Shown: positions 62,902-64,000 of the stretch, piece by piece
Layout: the number at the start of each line of letters is the position of its first letter
Position numbering within the stretch: the first letter of the stretch is position 1
NCBI RefSeq assembly: GCF_021432085.1
Contig: NZ_CP090366.1
Span: 1,736,001 to 1,800,000 of the forward strand
DNA: 64,000 bases
Direction of reading: 5' to 3'
From: Stutzerimonas kunmingensis
GTDB lineage: Bacteria; Pseudomonadota; Gammaproteobacteria; Pseudomonadales; Pseudomonadaceae
Notes under the pieces: generated by a model
Databases searched by the model: none
Told to the model about the DNA's origin: nothing
The model's input: the letters and a program-made list of their open reading frames with translations, nothing else
Translations under genes and position numbers: made by a program

Positions 62902-63398
62902 AAGCGCGCTGGTTACCTAATCCCGCCCTGACCTTGATGCTGGCCATTCTCTGGCTGCTGCTCAATAACACGCTGAGCTTCGGGCAGTTCTTGCTCGGTC
63001 TGTTTCTTGGTTGGGCGATTCCACTTCTGGTTCGGGGGTTTCTCGTCGAGGTGCCGCGCATACGCAAGCCGCTGCAGCTGTGCGTGTTCTCGCTCAAGGT
63101 GCTCTTTGACATCGTCGTGGCCAATGTGCACGTTGCCAAGCTGGTGCTGGGACCGAAGAAGAACCTGCGTCCTGCGTTCATCGAGGTGCCCATGGCCATC
63201 GAGAACGAGTTCGTCCTGTCCACCCTGACCAGCATCATCTCGCTGACGCCTGGGACGGTGTCAGCCTGTCTGAGTGAGGATCGCCAGATGCTGATGGTGC
63301 ATGCGCTGGACGTGCCTGATGTCGATGCGCTGATCGCTGACGTCAAGCGTAACTATGAAGCGCCACTGCTGGAGATCTTCGAATGCTCGCCTACGTGA
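62898..63398 (+). CDS. mrpE: Mrp antiporter subunit E
   Basis: 166 residues: two membrane helices, then a cytoplasmic domain with LTSIISLTPGTVSACLSEDR, the family signature. ATGA overlap with mrpD. Confidence 0.94.
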   Translation: MKARWLPNPALTLMLAILWLLLNNTLSFGQFLLGLFLGWAIPLLVRGFLVEVPRIRKPLQLCVFSLKVLFDIVVANVHVAKLVLGPKKNLRPAFIEVPMAIENEFVLSTLTSIISLTPGTVSACLSEDRQMLMVHALDVPDVDALIADVKRNYEAPLLEIFECSPT

Positions 63399-63652
63399 TT
63401 CCGTTCTGTATGGCCGTTTTGGGGCTGGCGGCGGTGTTGAATGTCGTTCGTCTGGTCCAGGGGCCGGACATGCCCGACCGAGTGCTCGCGCTCGATACGC
63501 TGTACATCAACGCGCTCGCGCTTATCGTGCTGTTCGGCATCTGGCTCGCCTCCGACCTGTTCTTCGAGGCTGCACTGCTTATTGCCGTGATGGGTTTCGT
63601 CAGTACCGTCGCAGTCGGTAAGCACCTGCTGCACGGCGACATCATTGATTGA
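63383..63652 (+). CDS. mrpF: Mrp antiporter subunit F
   Basis: 89 residues, three helices, QGPDMPDRVLALDTLYINAL is the MnhF motif with the conserved Asp. Overlaps mrpE by 16 bases. Confidence 0.94.
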   Translation: MLAYVIPFCMAVLGLAAVLNVVRLVQGPDMPDRVLALDTLYINALALIVLFGIWLASDLFFEAALLIAVMGFVSTVAVGKHLLHGDIID

Positions 63653-63662
63653 GGGAAACGAC

Positions 63663-63992
63663 ATGCCATTCTGGATCGAAGTGCTGGTAAGCGTGTTCCT
63701 TATTATCGGCAGTCTGTTCGCGCTGATCGGTGCGATCGGCCTCTACCGGCTGCCGGATTTCTACACGCGTCTGCATGGCCCGACCAAGGCGACGACGCTG
63801 GGTGTTGGCGGTATCGTGATCGCGTCGATGATCTTCTTCAGCAGCCAGAACGATGGCTTGAGCCTGCACGAGCTGCTGATCACGCTGTTTCTCTTCCTCA
63901 CTGCGCCGGTCAGTGCGCACATGCTGGCCAAGGCTGCAATGCAGCAGAAGCTGCCAGCTGTCGAACAAACGCGGGGTCAGCCCTGGGATTGA
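63663..63992 (+). CDS. mrpG: Mrp antiporter subunit G
   Basis: 109 residues from the ATG at 63663 (GAGGGAAA upstream). ALIGAIGLYRLPDFYTRLHG is the MnhG signature. Last subunit of the operon; it ends eight bases before the window edge. Confidence 0.94.
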   Translation: MPFWIEVLVSVFLIIGSLFALIGAIGLYRLPDFYTRLHGPTKATTLGVGGIVIASMIFFSSQNDGLSLHELLITLFLFLTAPVSAHMLAKAAMQQKLPAVEQTRGQPWD

Positions 63993-64000
63993 GCCTGCCA

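Overview
The chromosome here is high-GC (roughly 60-65 percent by eye) and carries a gene set typical of Pseudomonas in the broad sense, probably the stutzeri group (Stutzerimonas): fdxA-mutS, pncC-recA-recX, erdR, divergent finR/fpr, a DinG helicase with a LexA box, pdxH and a complete Mrp Na+/H+ antiporter operon with a fused A/B subunit. The genus is inferred from family content and remembered synteny, not from a database search.

Layout. 1-5.1 kb: end of a chemoreceptor, a Fur-type TonB siderophore receptor and a diguanylate cyclase broken by a one-base frameshift. 5.1-9.2 kb: a flavin monooxygenase with an N-terminal NTF2-like domain, divergent from an AcoR-type sigma-54 activator, with a candidate -24/-12 promoter and an upstream palindrome between them. 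9.2-15.1 kb: an LpxR-like lipid A deacylase and a four-gene operon (MBOAT, FkbH-like HAD/GNAT, acyl carrier protein, SGNH-like protein) that looks like a machine for acylating a surface glycan. 15.4-20.1 kb: small membrane genes, a YihY/BrkB protein, an overlapping glycosyltransferase / DUF2334 deacetylase / flippase-like operon and a CsbD stress protein. 20.1-37.2 kb: housekeeping DNA repair (mutS, recA, recX), a LOG protein, a beta-CASP RNase-like protein, a divergent phosphoketolase-family protein, TapT, ErdR, FinR and Fpr.

About 37.2-49.5 kb is a foreign, AT-richer integrative element of about 12.3 kb, inserted between fpr and the ychJ-like gene. A large serine integrase stands at its left end and a small serine recombinase near its right end. 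Between them are three ribbon-helix-helix-like proteins, two tandem small zinc-finger proteins, a winged-helix replication-type gene cut by a 1.62-kb IS3-family insertion, and a four-gene operon ending in a phage tape measure protein. No capsid, terminase, portal, lysis or other tail gene is visible. Removing the element rejoins two half-palindromes into a nearly perfect inverted repeat, which suggests both the attB site and the element ends. The noncoding DNA of the element is full of tandem perfect hairpins. The best case is a segment of about 330 bases with a consensus promoter, six successive stem-loops and an intrinsic terminator but no + strand reading frame, a candidate structured noncoding RNA. 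Four GTCC-N6-GGAC palindromes, three of them 22-23 bp apart, look like iterons or operators. I read the element as a tape-measure-carrying phage satellite or integrative phage-plasmid of a kind I do not recognise.

49.6-64.0 kb returns to conserved chromosome: a YchJ-like SEC-C protein, a DUF6231-like protein, two OmpA-type lipoproteins, CopD, DinG, a beta-lactamase-fold esterase, PdxH, a SlyB-like lipoprotein and the Mrp operon, whose last gene ends just inside the window.
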